This document shows, in pieces, positions 55,227-62,348 of a stretch of DNA of 64,000 nt. Numbering within the stretch: the stretch's first letter is position 1; each line of letters starts with the position of its first letter. Under the pieces are notes generated by a model. The model saw nothing but the letters and a program-made list of their open reading frames with translations. It had not been told where the DNA came from and searched no databases. The position numbers and the translations under genes are program-made. This DNA comes from Rhizobium sp. C4 (GTDB lineage: Bacteria; Pseudomonadota; Alphaproteobacteria; Rhizobiales; Rhizobiaceae), in the NCBI RefSeq assembly GCF_021026315.1, contig NZ_JAJNCX010000002.1, positions 496,001 through 560,000 of the forward strand, given 5' to 3'.

Positions 55227-56615
55227 ATGTCGACCATATTGATCAAAGGCGCAAACATTCTCAGCATGGACCCGGCAGTCGGCGAACTGCATCGCGGCGA
55301 CATCCTGATCAAGGATGACAAGATCGCCGATATCGGCCCGAGCATCGAGGCAACGGCAGACGAAACGATTGACGCCTCCGCGATGATCGCGACCCCCGGT
55401 TTCGTTGATACGCACCGCCACACCTGGCAGTCGCTGCTGCGCTCGACGGGTGCGGACTGGACGCTGGCGCAATATTTCGCGGGCGTTCGCGGCGTGATGG
55501 GCGATCTCTACACGCCGGACGACATGTATGTCGCCAACCTTTTGGGTTCGCTGGAAGCGCTCGATGCCGGTATCACGACGCTCTACGACTGGTCGCACAA
55601 CAACAATTCGCCGGATCACTCGGACGCTGCCGTTCGCGGCCTGAAGGATGCCGGCATGCGTGCCGTGTTCGGCTATGGCAATTCGAACCGCGAATGGGTT
55701 CCCGTCAGCAGCCTGCCGTCCGATTTTGCAGATGTGAAGCGCGTCCGCGACACGCATTTTGCTTCTGACGATGGTCTGGTGACCATGGCTTTCGCCGCCC
55801 GTGGCCCGCAGTTTGCCACGCTCGATGTCACCGAAGAGGACTTCCGCAAGGCGCGCGAACTTGGGCTGCGCATCACCGTTCATGTGGGCGATGGGCTCTG
55901 GGGCATGAACAAGCCGCTCGTGCAGCTGAATGACCGTGGCCTTCTGGCCGACGACACGACCTATGTCCATTGCACGACGCTGCATGACGAGGACTTCAAG
56001 CTGATGGCCGATACGGGCGGCACGGCCTCGATCTCGCCGGACCTTGAGCTCAACATGGGCCATGGCTTCCCGGCAACGCTGAAGCTCCTGCAGTTCGGTG
56101 TTCGCCCGTCGATCTCCATCGACATCGTGACGACGGTGGCCGGCGACATGTTCAACGCCATGCGCGCGCTGCTTTCGGGCACGCGCTCGGTGGTCAACGA
56201 TATTGCGCTCCGCGAAAAGCGCACGGTCGATCCGCTGCCGCTGATGACGCGTGATGTGCTGGAATTTGCGACCCTGCGCGGTGCGATTGCCTGCGGCCTT
56301 GGCCACAAGACCGGCTCGCTCACCAAGGGCAAGCAGGCCGACCTGTTGCTGATCAACACCAACAGCCTGAACATGTTCCCGATCAACCATGCGCCTGGCG
56401 CGGTCGTCGAAGCCGCCCATGTCGGCAATATCGACTCGGTCTTCGTGGCCGGCAAGGCGCGCAAGCGGCACGGCAAGCTGCTCGACGTCGATGTGCTGTC
56501 GCTGCGCAAGCGGGTTGATGCGGCGCGTGACGCGCTCTTCGAACGCGCTGGCGTGCCGACCGACGGCTCCTGGCTGCCGCGGCCCTTCGAGGCTGCGGAA
56601 GAGTCGGAATTCTGA
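55227..56615 (+). CDS. amidohydrolase-superfamily deaminase/hydrolase (TrzA/AtzA/guanine-deaminase-like)
   Basis: Cytoplasmic metal-dependent hydrolase of 462 residues, likely acting on an N-heterocycle or amidine-type compound. The HxH motif is HRH (63-65) in GFVDTHRHTWQ. Further metal/catalytic candidates are His219 (ITVHVGDG), His248 (TYVHCTT) and Asp299 (SISIDI). The C-terminal ADLLLINTN returns to the small beta-domain. The start at 55227 follows GGTGAGGAG. It is flanked by its probable importer and by a CobW metallochaperone GTPase. The substrate is not known. Confidence 0.88.
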   Translation: MSTILIKGANILSMDPAVGELHRGDILIKDDKIADIGPSIEATADETIDASAMIATPGFVDTHRHTWQSLLRSTGADWTLAQYFAGVRGVMGDLYTPDDMYVANLLGSLEALDAGITTLYDWSHNNNSPDHSDAAVRGLKDAGMRAVFGYGNSNREWVPVSSLPSDFADVKRVRDTHFASDDGLVTMAFAARGPQFATLDVTEEDFRKARELGLRITVHVGDGLWGMNKPLVQLNDRGLLADDTTYVHCTTLHDEDFKLMADTGGTASISPDLELNMGHGFPATLKLLQFGVRPSISIDIVTTVAGDMFNAMRALLSGTRSVVNDIALREKRTVDPLPLMTRDVLEFATLRGAIACGLGHKTGSLTKGKQADLLLINTNSLNMFPINHAPGAVVEAAHVGNIDSVFVAGKARKRHGKLLDVDVLSLRKRVDAARDALFERAGVPTDGSWLPRPFEAAEESEF

Positions 56616-56625
56616 GGGTCTGGCT

Positions 56626-57699
56626 TTGCTGAAACCTCCCGTTCAGCAGGCGGATCTGGGTGCGGCGGCGGTTAACCCCGCCGCCCGCGTCCCCGTGTTC
56701 ATCGTCACGGGCTATCTCGGCAGCGGCAAGACGACGCTGATTGCCGAGCTGCTGGGTGATCCGGCCATGGCGGGGACCGCCGTCATCGTCAACGAGCTGG
56801 CCGAAGCCGGCATTGACCAGACGGTGCTTGCCGACGCGCAAGGGGACGATGTCGTTCTTCTCTCCAACGGTTGCCTTTGCTGCGGCCGCGGCACCGATCT
56901 CGCCAACGCAATCCGGCAATTGCTGCAGCGGGCCCGCGCCGGCGAGACGCAGATCGCGCGCATTCTGATCGAAACGAGCGGGGCCGCCGATCCCGGGCCG
57001 ATTGCCCGTCAGGTCTGCTTCGATCCGCAATTGCGCGCAAGCCTGCGTTATGGCGGCGTGCTCTGTCTTTTCGACACCATGTTCGGCGAGGGGCTTCTTG
57101 CCCGCGACGCAGTGGGCTACCGGCAGATTGCGCTTGCCGACACGGTGCTGCTCACCAAGACCGATCTGGCCGGCGATGCGGCGGCAGATCAGGCGGCAGC
57201 GAAGGTTCTGTCGTTGAACGCAACGGCCGAAGTTTCGGCGGATCGCGCGGTGGCACGGATTTTCCTCTCGGCCCGCGAAAGCCTGGCCGAACGGGCGAGC
57301 AGCATCCGCTGGTTTTCATCCGCGATCGCCACACCGCCCTGGGCGCATGAGGCGACCGTGGGGACCTGGACGATCCGCTTGGACGGCGCGCTCGACTGGC
57401 CGCGCGCCGAAATGCTTATGCGCGCGATCTATGATCGCTATGGCGAGGCGATCCTGAGGACCAAAGGTGTGATCAATACCTTGGATGATCCCCGCCCGCT
57501 CGTCATTCACGGCATCAACCGGCACTTCCACAGACCGATACGGCTCAGGAACTGGGACGGCGAGGCCGAGACCCGCCTCGTGCTGATCGGGTTGGCCGGC
57601 ACTGAAAATGCGGCCCGCGAGATCGAGGAGGCGCTTTCGCGCTGTCGCGTGCCGAATGAACCCCGGCTGGACCGGGAAGACGCACGAATTTTTGCCTGA
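56626..57699 (+). CDS. CobW/COG0523-family GTPase (putative metallochaperone)
   Basis: G3E-family P-loop GTPase of 357 residues from a TTG at 56626; GAGGG lies upstream, and no ATG fits before the P-loop. The P-loop is GYLGSGKTT (29-37), the metal-binding GCLCC is at 82-86, and TKTD supplies guanine specificity. The C-terminal CobW domain contains VIHGINRHFH. COG0523 proteins deliver metals such as Zn or Fe to partner enzymes; the neighbouring amidohydrolase is an obvious candidate client (inference). Start codon uncertain. Confidence 0.85.
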   Translation: MLKPPVQQADLGAAAVNPAARVPVFIVTGYLGSGKTTLIAELLGDPAMAGTAVIVNELAEAGIDQTVLADAQGDDVVLLSNGCLCCGRGTDLANAIRQLLQRARAGETQIARILIETSGAADPGPIARQVCFDPQLRASLRYGGVLCLFDTMFGEGLLARDAVGYRQIALADTVLLTKTDLAGDAAADQAAAKVLSLNATAEVSADRAVARIFLSARESLAERASSIRWFSSAIATPPWAHEATVGTWTIRLDGALDWPRAEMLMRAIYDRYGEAILRTKGVINTLDDPRPLVIHGINRHFHRPIRLRNWDGEAETRLVLIGLAGTENAAREIEEALSRCRVPNEPRLDREDARIFA

Positions 57700-57721
57700 A
57701 AGGCACATTGGGGAGGAAACC

Positions 57722-58465
57722 ATGGCAGGACAATTATCATCGAAAGTGGCGCTGGTGACGGGTGGCGCGCGCGGCGTCGGGCGCGAAGTGGTGCGCCGGC
57801 TGGCGCGCGAGGGTGCCGATATCGCCTTCGTCTACGGGACATCTGCCGCGCGTGCGGATGAAACGGTGAAAGAACTGGAGGCGCTCGGCGTCCGCGCCAA
57901 GGGCTATCACGCCAATCTGGAAAACCCGGCGGAGCTTCCCGAAGTCGCTGCCGCCGTGCTGGCCGATTTCGGAAAGATCGACATCCTGGTGAACTGCGCC
58001 GGCGTGTTTCCGAACGGGATGGTCGGCGAGATGACCTTTGCCGATTACGAGCGCGGCATGCGGATCAATCTCGATTCGGTCTACTACCTGACGAGCGCCG
58101 TTGCCGCCTCGATGCAGAAGGGTGGCCGCATCATCAACATCTCCAGCACGCTGGCCGACCGCGCCGGCGGTGCGGCAATCTCGGTCTACAATGCCACGAA
58201 GGCGGGCGTCAGCAGCTTCGCGCGCAGCTGGGCGCATGATCTGGCGCCACGCGGCATTCTCGTCAATTCCATCCAGCCGGGCCATATCAACACCGACATG
58301 AACCCGGACACGACGGATTATCACCACGAGATGATCAAGCGCATTCCGCTCGCCCGCTATGCCGAGCCGAGCGAGATCGCCGGCGTCGTGGCGTTTCTGG
58401 CGGGGCCGGATGCATCCTACATCACCGGCACGACGATCGACGTTGATGGCGGTCTGAACGCCTGA
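57722..58465 (+). CDS. short-chain dehydrogenase/reductase, FabG-like
   Basis: A 247-residue classical SDR. The cofactor motif is TGGARGVG (14-21), NCAGVF is the NNAG equivalent, the catalytic serine is in NISST and the catalytic pair is YNATK. The end of the gene contains the common SDR segment YITGTTIDVDGG. The start at 57722 follows GGGGAGGAAACC. It is last in the amidohydrolase operon and may oxidise or reduce the hydrolysis product. Its stop codon lies in the loop of a hairpin. Confidence 0.9.
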   Translation: MAGQLSSKVALVTGGARGVGREVVRRLAREGADIAFVYGTSAARADETVKELEALGVRAKGYHANLENPAELPEVAAAVLADFGKIDILVNCAGVFPNGMVGEMTFADYERGMRINLDSVYYLTSAVAASMQKGGRIINISSTLADRAGGAAISVYNATKAGVSSFARSWAHDLAPRGILVNSIQPGHINTDMNPDTTDYHHEMIKRIPLARYAEPSEIAGVVAFLAGPDASYITGTTIDVDGGLNA

Positions 58466-58485
58466 GGCGTTCAGGCTCTTTGCTT
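58454..58485 (+). terminator. hairpin/terminator enclosing the SDR stop codon
   Basis: Perfect 9-bp stem CTGAACGCC / GGCGTTCAG (58454-58462, 58466-58474) whose 3-base loop is exactly the TGA stop codon. It is followed by GCTCTTTGCTTTT. Confidence 0.6.
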
Positions 58486-58487
58486 TT

Positions 58488-58570
58488 GCAATTCCGGTCG
58501 CAAAACCGCTTCGCGCTTTTGCTGGAATTGCTGATGCCCCCGGCCCGACCTCCTTTCGGGCCGGGGGCAT
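58488..58570. terminator. two further hairpins between convergent operons
   Basis: An interrupted stem GCAATTCC / GGAATTGC (58488-58495, 58524-58531) encloses GCAAAA / TTTTGC. A 15-bp stem 58534-58548 / 58556-58570 (ATGCCCCCGGCCCGA and its complement) has a 7-base loop. Neither has a long T-run. Together they probably block read-through between the SDR gene and the convergent regulator gene. Confidence 0.5.
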
Positions 58571-58583
58571 GTCTTGTCAGAGA

Positions 58584-60299
58584 TCAGGCCGCGTTGTCGC
58601 GAATGTAGCGATAGATCTGCGTCTCGGCGTCGACGAGCGCCTTGCGCGCCGGCTTGCCCTCGAAGACGGCCTCGAAGACTTCATTTCCCAGAACCCTTTC
58701 GATCTCGACATATTCCGGTACGGGCGGACGCGACCAGGTGTTGAGTTCGTGTCGGCGCGCCATGCGGTCGACGAAGCTGACGATCGGCGAGGAGGCCATG
58801 GCTTCCGGATCGGCGCAGACCGAGAAGCGGGGGGCTACGGGGAAGCCGTTGCGCACATGCGCCTTCATGGCTTCCGGCGAGGCCATCCAGGCAATCGCGT
58901 TCAGGATCTCCTGCTTGCGCTCGGGCGGCACATTGGCCGGGATTGTCAGCAGGAAACCGCCGACGGGTGCTGTCGGCTGGCGACCCTTGAGATAGGGCGG
59001 CGGAAGATAGGCGACGCGTCGCTTCACCTTCGAGCTCAGTTCATGTTCGAGCCGCGCGGCGCGCATCGTCCACGAAAAGCTCATCGCCGCATGGCCGGCC
59101 ATGAAGCATTGCAGGTTGCGGTCGGAATCGAAGGTCGAGACATCCGGGGGCGAGACGTCCCGCAGCTGTTTCATGAAGTCGATTGCCGCCAGACCCTCGT
59201 CAGAATTGATGCGGAGCCGCAAGTTGCTGGTGTCGAAACTGTCCTTCCAGTTTTCGTGCTTGCGCGGAATGTCGACGATCGAGCCTTGGGCCGAGGCGAC
59301 GAAGAGCATGAAATCATGGGCGATCGTCATGCCGCGCGCCGCACTCCAGGAGACGCCGTAAATCCCCTGCGCCGGGTCATGCAGCTCGTGTGCGGCGTCG
59401 ATCAGATCCTCGAAGGTTCGCGGATAGGCAATCTGCGCGGCCTCGAACAGGTCCTTGCGGGCGGTCAGGATTTCGATCGTGCAATAGATCGGGATGCCGA
59501 ATTGCTGGTTGTTCCAGCGCCCGGTGCTCCAGACGGTCGGGTGGAAGTCCAGCGGATTGATCGCCGCTTCCGGCAGCACGTCGTCGAGGCTGGCGATCAG
59601 GCCGGAGGCTGCGAACCGGCCGAGCCAGGGCACGTTCAGCGCCACGACGTCATAGCTGGTCTTGGGTGAGGTCAGCGCCTCCTGTGCCTTCTGGTAAAGC
59701 GTGGGCAGGGAGACGAGATCGAAACTGCTCTTGCGGCCGATATCGTTGCGGAAGTCGGACCACATGTTGCGCATGCTGGCGAAATAGTTGTCGTCATGCA
59801 GCAGGAAGCGAAGGTTTCGGAGCGCCGAGGAATTGATGTCATGGCCCTGCAGCGGCGAGATGATGTGGGCGGCGAAATAGGAGCCGCCGAAATAGTATTC
59901 CTCGGTCTCGCTGCCCGAGCGCAGGCCGAAGGTCTTGGCCAGATGCGCCTTCACATGCATCGCATAGGTGATGAAGGCATCGAGCATGTCGGCGCTGGGC
60001 GCAAGAAAAGCGGTCTTGTGCTTCGGCCCGCGCGGCACCTTGATGATCTGGCCGTCCTCGATCATCTTGGCAATCATCCGGTTACCGGTGCCATAGGTCG
60101 CGCCCGACAGCTCGATGAGCGATGTCATGTCGAGCGGCCGCTGCTGGATGTGGCTGTCGACCAGTTCGAGCGCGATATTCCAGTAGGGGTCTGGCTTCAC
60201 CCCGGGGATGGTCGCGTCGAAAGGTCCCCTGAGTTGCCGCAGGAACCCGATCACGCGTGAGAGCTCGTGATCGGAGAGTTTGTTTTCCTGTCTTGCCAT
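58584..60299 (-). CDS. winged-helix/solute-binding-protein hybrid, putative ligand-responsive regulator
   Basis: A 571-residue protein with no signal peptide or membrane segment. Residues about 40-100 look like a winged helix (TSLIELSGATYGTGNRMIAKMI as helices, KVPRGPKHKTAFL as wing). From about 160 to 560 the sequence follows family 1 extracellular solute-binding proteins (YDVVALNVPWLGRFAASGLI, FGIPIYCTIEILTARKDLF, MAGHAAMSFSW, GGFLLTIPAN). It therefore seems to be a cytoplasmic regulator that borrowed an ABC-transporter binding protein as effector domain, analogous to LacI but with the other SBP class. It is co-transcribed with the upstream dehydrogenase and convergent with the amidohydrolase/ABC operon. 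Confidence 0.75.
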   Translation of the reverse strand: MARQENKLSDHELSRVIGFLRQLRGPFDATIPGVKPDPYWNIALELVDSHIQQRPLDMTSLIELSGATYGTGNRMIAKMIEDGQIIKVPRGPKHKTAFLAPSADMLDAFITYAMHVKAHLAKTFGLRSGSETEEYYFGGSYFAAHIISPLQGHDINSSALRNLRFLLHDDNYFASMRNMWSDFRNDIGRKSSFDLVSLPTLYQKAQEALTSPKTSYDVVALNVPWLGRFAASGLIASLDDVLPEAAINPLDFHPTVWSTGRWNNQQFGIPIYCTIEILTARKDLFEAAQIAYPRTFEDLIDAAHELHDPAQGIYGVSWSAARGMTIAHDFMLFVASAQGSIVDIPRKHENWKDSFDTSNLRLRINSDEGLAAIDFMKQLRDVSPPDVSTFDSDRNLQCFMAGHAAMSFSWTMRAARLEHELSSKVKRRVAYLPPPYLKGRQPTAPVGGFLLTIPANVPPERKQEILNAIAWMASPEAMKAHVRNGFPVAPRFSVCADPEAMASSPIVSFVDRMARRHELNTWSRPPVPEYVEIERVLGNEVFEAVFEGKPARKALVDAETQIYRYIRDNAA

Positions 60300-60326
60300 T
60301 GTCCCGCCCGTGGTCCTCCCCGTGGG

Positions 60327-61259
60327 CTAGTCCTTCTGGTCCAGCCCACCACCTTCGCGCATCCAGTCGAAGAGCGCGAAGAAATCCTGTTCGGCATAGC
60401 CGACATTCGAGGCGGCAATATATTGCTGAAGGATCGTATTGGCCACGACCATCGGCACCTGATTGGAACGACCGGCGTCAGTGATCAGCATGAAGTCCTT
60501 GATCATCTGCGAGATCGAGAATGCGGGTGTGAAATCGAGGTTCGACACCATCTCCTTCTTGTATTTGACCAGCGGGGAGGCGACAGCGCTCTCGCTGATG
60601 ACGTCCATCATCTGCCGCGGGGCAAGCCCGCCCTTGGCGCCGAGAACCAGCGCTTCGCCGAGGATGGAGGAGGTGGCGCCCACCAGCGTGTTCAGCACCA
60701 GCTTCATGTAGCGGGCTTCTTCGGCAGCACCCAGATAGAACTTGCGGGTCGAGAGACGATCGAGCAGCGCCTCGGTCTCCTGCCATGCCGTCTCGTCGCC
60801 GGAGGCCAGCACCGTCAGCTCGCCGTTGCGCGCAAGCGCCGTGCTGCCTGAGACAGGGCATCTGAGATAGCGGATGCCATGCAGTTTCAGCTCCGTGGCA
60901 ATCCGTTCGGAAAGGGTCGGCGAGACGGTGCTCATTTCGACGAAGATAGTGCCGGCGCGTGCCTGAGCGAGAAGCCCCTGACCGTTTGTGCCGTCGCCAT
61001 AGATGATCGCCGACAGGGCGGCATCGTTCGGAATGGTCGAGAAAATGATGTCGCATCGGCTTGCGAGATCGGCCAGCGTGCTGGCGACGACAGCGCCGCG
61101 CGCCACCAGGCTCGCCCTGTTCTCGGCGACCGGGTCCGAGATCAGGACTTCATATCCCGCCTCGATCATTCGCGTGGCCATCGGATTGCCCATCTTTCCG
61201 ACGCCGATCCATCCCAATACCTTGGCCGGTACTGACGTGGTATGTCCTTTGCCCGTCAC
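60327..61259 (-). CDS. 3-hydroxyisobutyrate dehydrogenase-family oxidoreductase
   Basis: Beta-hydroxyacid dehydrogenase of 310 residues. Starting at the GTG at 61259 places GGGAGG 8 bases upstream; an in-frame extension to 61304 was rejected. The NAD(P) motif is GWIGVGKMG, the substrate-binding PVSGSTALARNG follows, and the catalytic lysine is in MKLVLNTLVG. It precedes the hybrid regulator in one operon and is divergent from a YciI-like gene across a palindrome. It probably acts on a small hydroxyacid from the adjacent pathway (inference). Confidence 0.87.
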   Translation of the reverse strand: MTGKGHTTSVPAKVLGWIGVGKMGNPMATRMIEAGYEVLISDPVAENRASLVARGAVVASTLADLASRCDIIFSTIPNDAALSAIIYGDGTNGQGLLAQARAGTIFVEMSTVSPTLSERIATELKLHGIRYLRCPVSGSTALARNGELTVLASGDETAWQETEALLDRLSTRKFYLGAAEEARYMKLVLNTLVGATSSILGEALVLGAKGGLAPRQMMDVISESAVASPLVKYKKEMVSNLDFTPAFSISQMIKDFMLITDAGRSNQVPMVVANTILQQYIAASNVGYAEQDFFALFDWMREGGGLDQKD

Positions 61260-61330
61260 CGCGCAAGCCTCCCATGTTTCTCCATTGCCCGACAATAAAC
61301 GCAAGCACGCGTCGCGATTTCAGCGAATTC

Positions 61331-61343
61331 ATCCAGTCTGGAT
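61331..61343. promoter_or_regulatory. palindrome, putative operator site B
   Basis: ATCCAG-T-CTGGAT, a perfect 13-base palindrome in the 182-base gap between the divergent dehydrogenase/regulator operon and the YciI-like gene. A -10-like TACAAT (61343-61348) overlaps its right edge. The core ATCCA-N3-TGGAT also occurs at 50313-50325. Confidence 0.55.
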
Positions 61344-61441
61344 ACAATGGCCAGGGCGACGTGATCCCGCTTTGGTAATTTGGGAGAAAGCGGCGGCGTC
61401 CTTTGCGGTCCGCCAGCGATTCTGCATGCGAGGAGGACATC

Positions 61442-61729
61442 GTGCACTACGTCATTCATTGTCTCGACAAACCGAATTCGGTCGAAAAGCGACTGGCGCA
61501 TTATGATGCGCACAAGGCCTATATCTCGAATGCGCCGCTCAAGATGGTCATTTCCGGTCCGCTGCTTGCAGACGACGAAGAAACCATGATCGGCAGCTGC
61601 TTCCTGCTCGAGGCGAAGAGCCTGCAGGAGGTTGAGGCATTCAACCGTGAAGATCCGTTCTACAAGGCGGATCTGTGGGCGCAGATTTCCATCCGGCCGT
61701 TCAACAAGCGGGTCGATAACCGCGCCTGA
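61442..61729 (+). CDS. YciI-family protein
   Basis: A 95-residue protein of the YciI/YCII dimeric alpha-beta barrel family. I start it at the GTG at 61442 because GAGGAGG lies about 6 bases upstream (VHYVIHCLDKPNS). The family His-Asp pair is visible in LAHYDAHKAYI, and SGPLLADDEETMIGS and EDPFYKADLW are typical. Functions vary from hydrolase/dehalogenase-like activity to accessory roles in catabolism. It shares its promoter gap with the dehydrogenase/regulator operon and so may belong to that system. Confidence 0.82.
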   Translation: MHYVIHCLDKPNSVEKRLAHYDAHKAYISNAPLKMVISGPLLADDEETMIGSCFLLEAKSLQEVEAFNREDPFYKADLWAQISIRPFNKRVDNRA

Positions 61730-61792
61730 TCGAACAAGGCAACGCGCGCCCGGGATCGTCCCGCGGCGCGCGTCATTCAAAAGGGTCGCTGG

Positions 61793-62086
61793 TCAGGCGC
61801 TCTTGCGGATTTTCGATACGTCGACGAGCGGCTCGGACTGGCGCGACTGGTCGCTCGGTGGCGCTCCGTCGAGATCCGCTACCTTGGCGGCCAGTTCTTC
61901 CGAGCCATTGCTGGCACCCTGGTCTGACGAGGCTAAGCCGCCCTTGTGGTAGGCGGCTTCTGCCGTGCCCCACTCATCGGCAGCCTGCTGCCAGTGGCGA
62001 TCGTGGTGACCGTCGGGGCGGCCTTCCTTCTCCCAGATCTGATAGGCGCGCTCGCGGATGTAATCGTCCCTGCTTCTCTCTTGCAT
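61793..62086 (-). CDS. DUF2934 domain protein
   Basis: A 97-residue hydrophilic protein. The N-terminal DUF2934 motif IRERAYQIWEKEGRPDGHHDRHWQQA (split over residues 10-35) is clear. The rest is polar and probably disordered. Proteins with this domain are common in Rhizobiales and often belong to the general stress response. A promoter-like GAGAAC-N16-CGTT lies about 50 bases upstream. Function unknown. Confidence 0.85.
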   Translation of the reverse strand: MQERSRDDYIRERAYQIWEKEGRPDGHHDRHWQQAADEWGTAEAAYHKGGLASSDQGASNGSEELAAKVADLDGAPPSDQSRQSEPLVDVSKIRKSA

Positions 62087-62134
62087 CGTGTTCTCCCGGA
62101 TGTGTTGAAAAGCGCGCTCGGCGCTCGGTCTCTA

Positions 62135-62160
62135 AACGAACGAGCCCGCAGAATGTTCTC
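62135..62160 (-). promoter_or_regulatory. EcfG-type general-stress promoter of DUF2934 gene
   Basis: On the - strand the sequence reads GAGAAC-N16-CGTT. The alphaproteobacterial EcfG/RpoE2 consensus is GGAAC-N16/17-CGTT, so only one base of the -35 differs. Spacing to the start codon leaves a leader of about 40 bases. Confidence 0.55.
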
Positions 62161-62301
62161 TGTCGCGCCGACAAAATTAGCGCAGGAGGCTCTGGGTGCA
62201 ACCGACATGGATCTGCGAACCTGCGACGTGGAGGCTTTGTCTGACGCAAGAAAGGTGATCATGCTGGCGACTTCGGAGGACTTGCTCGACCTCCCGCCAA
62301 T

Positions 62302-62335
62302 GCCGGCTCCCCGAACACGGGGAGACCGGCCTTTT
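62302..62335 (+). terminator. hairpin with T-run downstream of glgX
   Basis: The stem GCCGG-CTCCCCG / CGGGGAG-(A)-CCGGC with loop AACA is followed by CTTTTT on the + strand. The T-run faces away from glgX, so for glgX it would act only as a bare hairpin. Confidence 0.5.
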
Positions 62336-62348
62336 TCCGGGCCTCGTG

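Noticed and set aside
58534-58570. 15-bp hairpin considered as an attachment site or mobile-element end
   Set aside because: No integrase, target duplication or matching copy nearby; position between convergent genes fits transcription termination.
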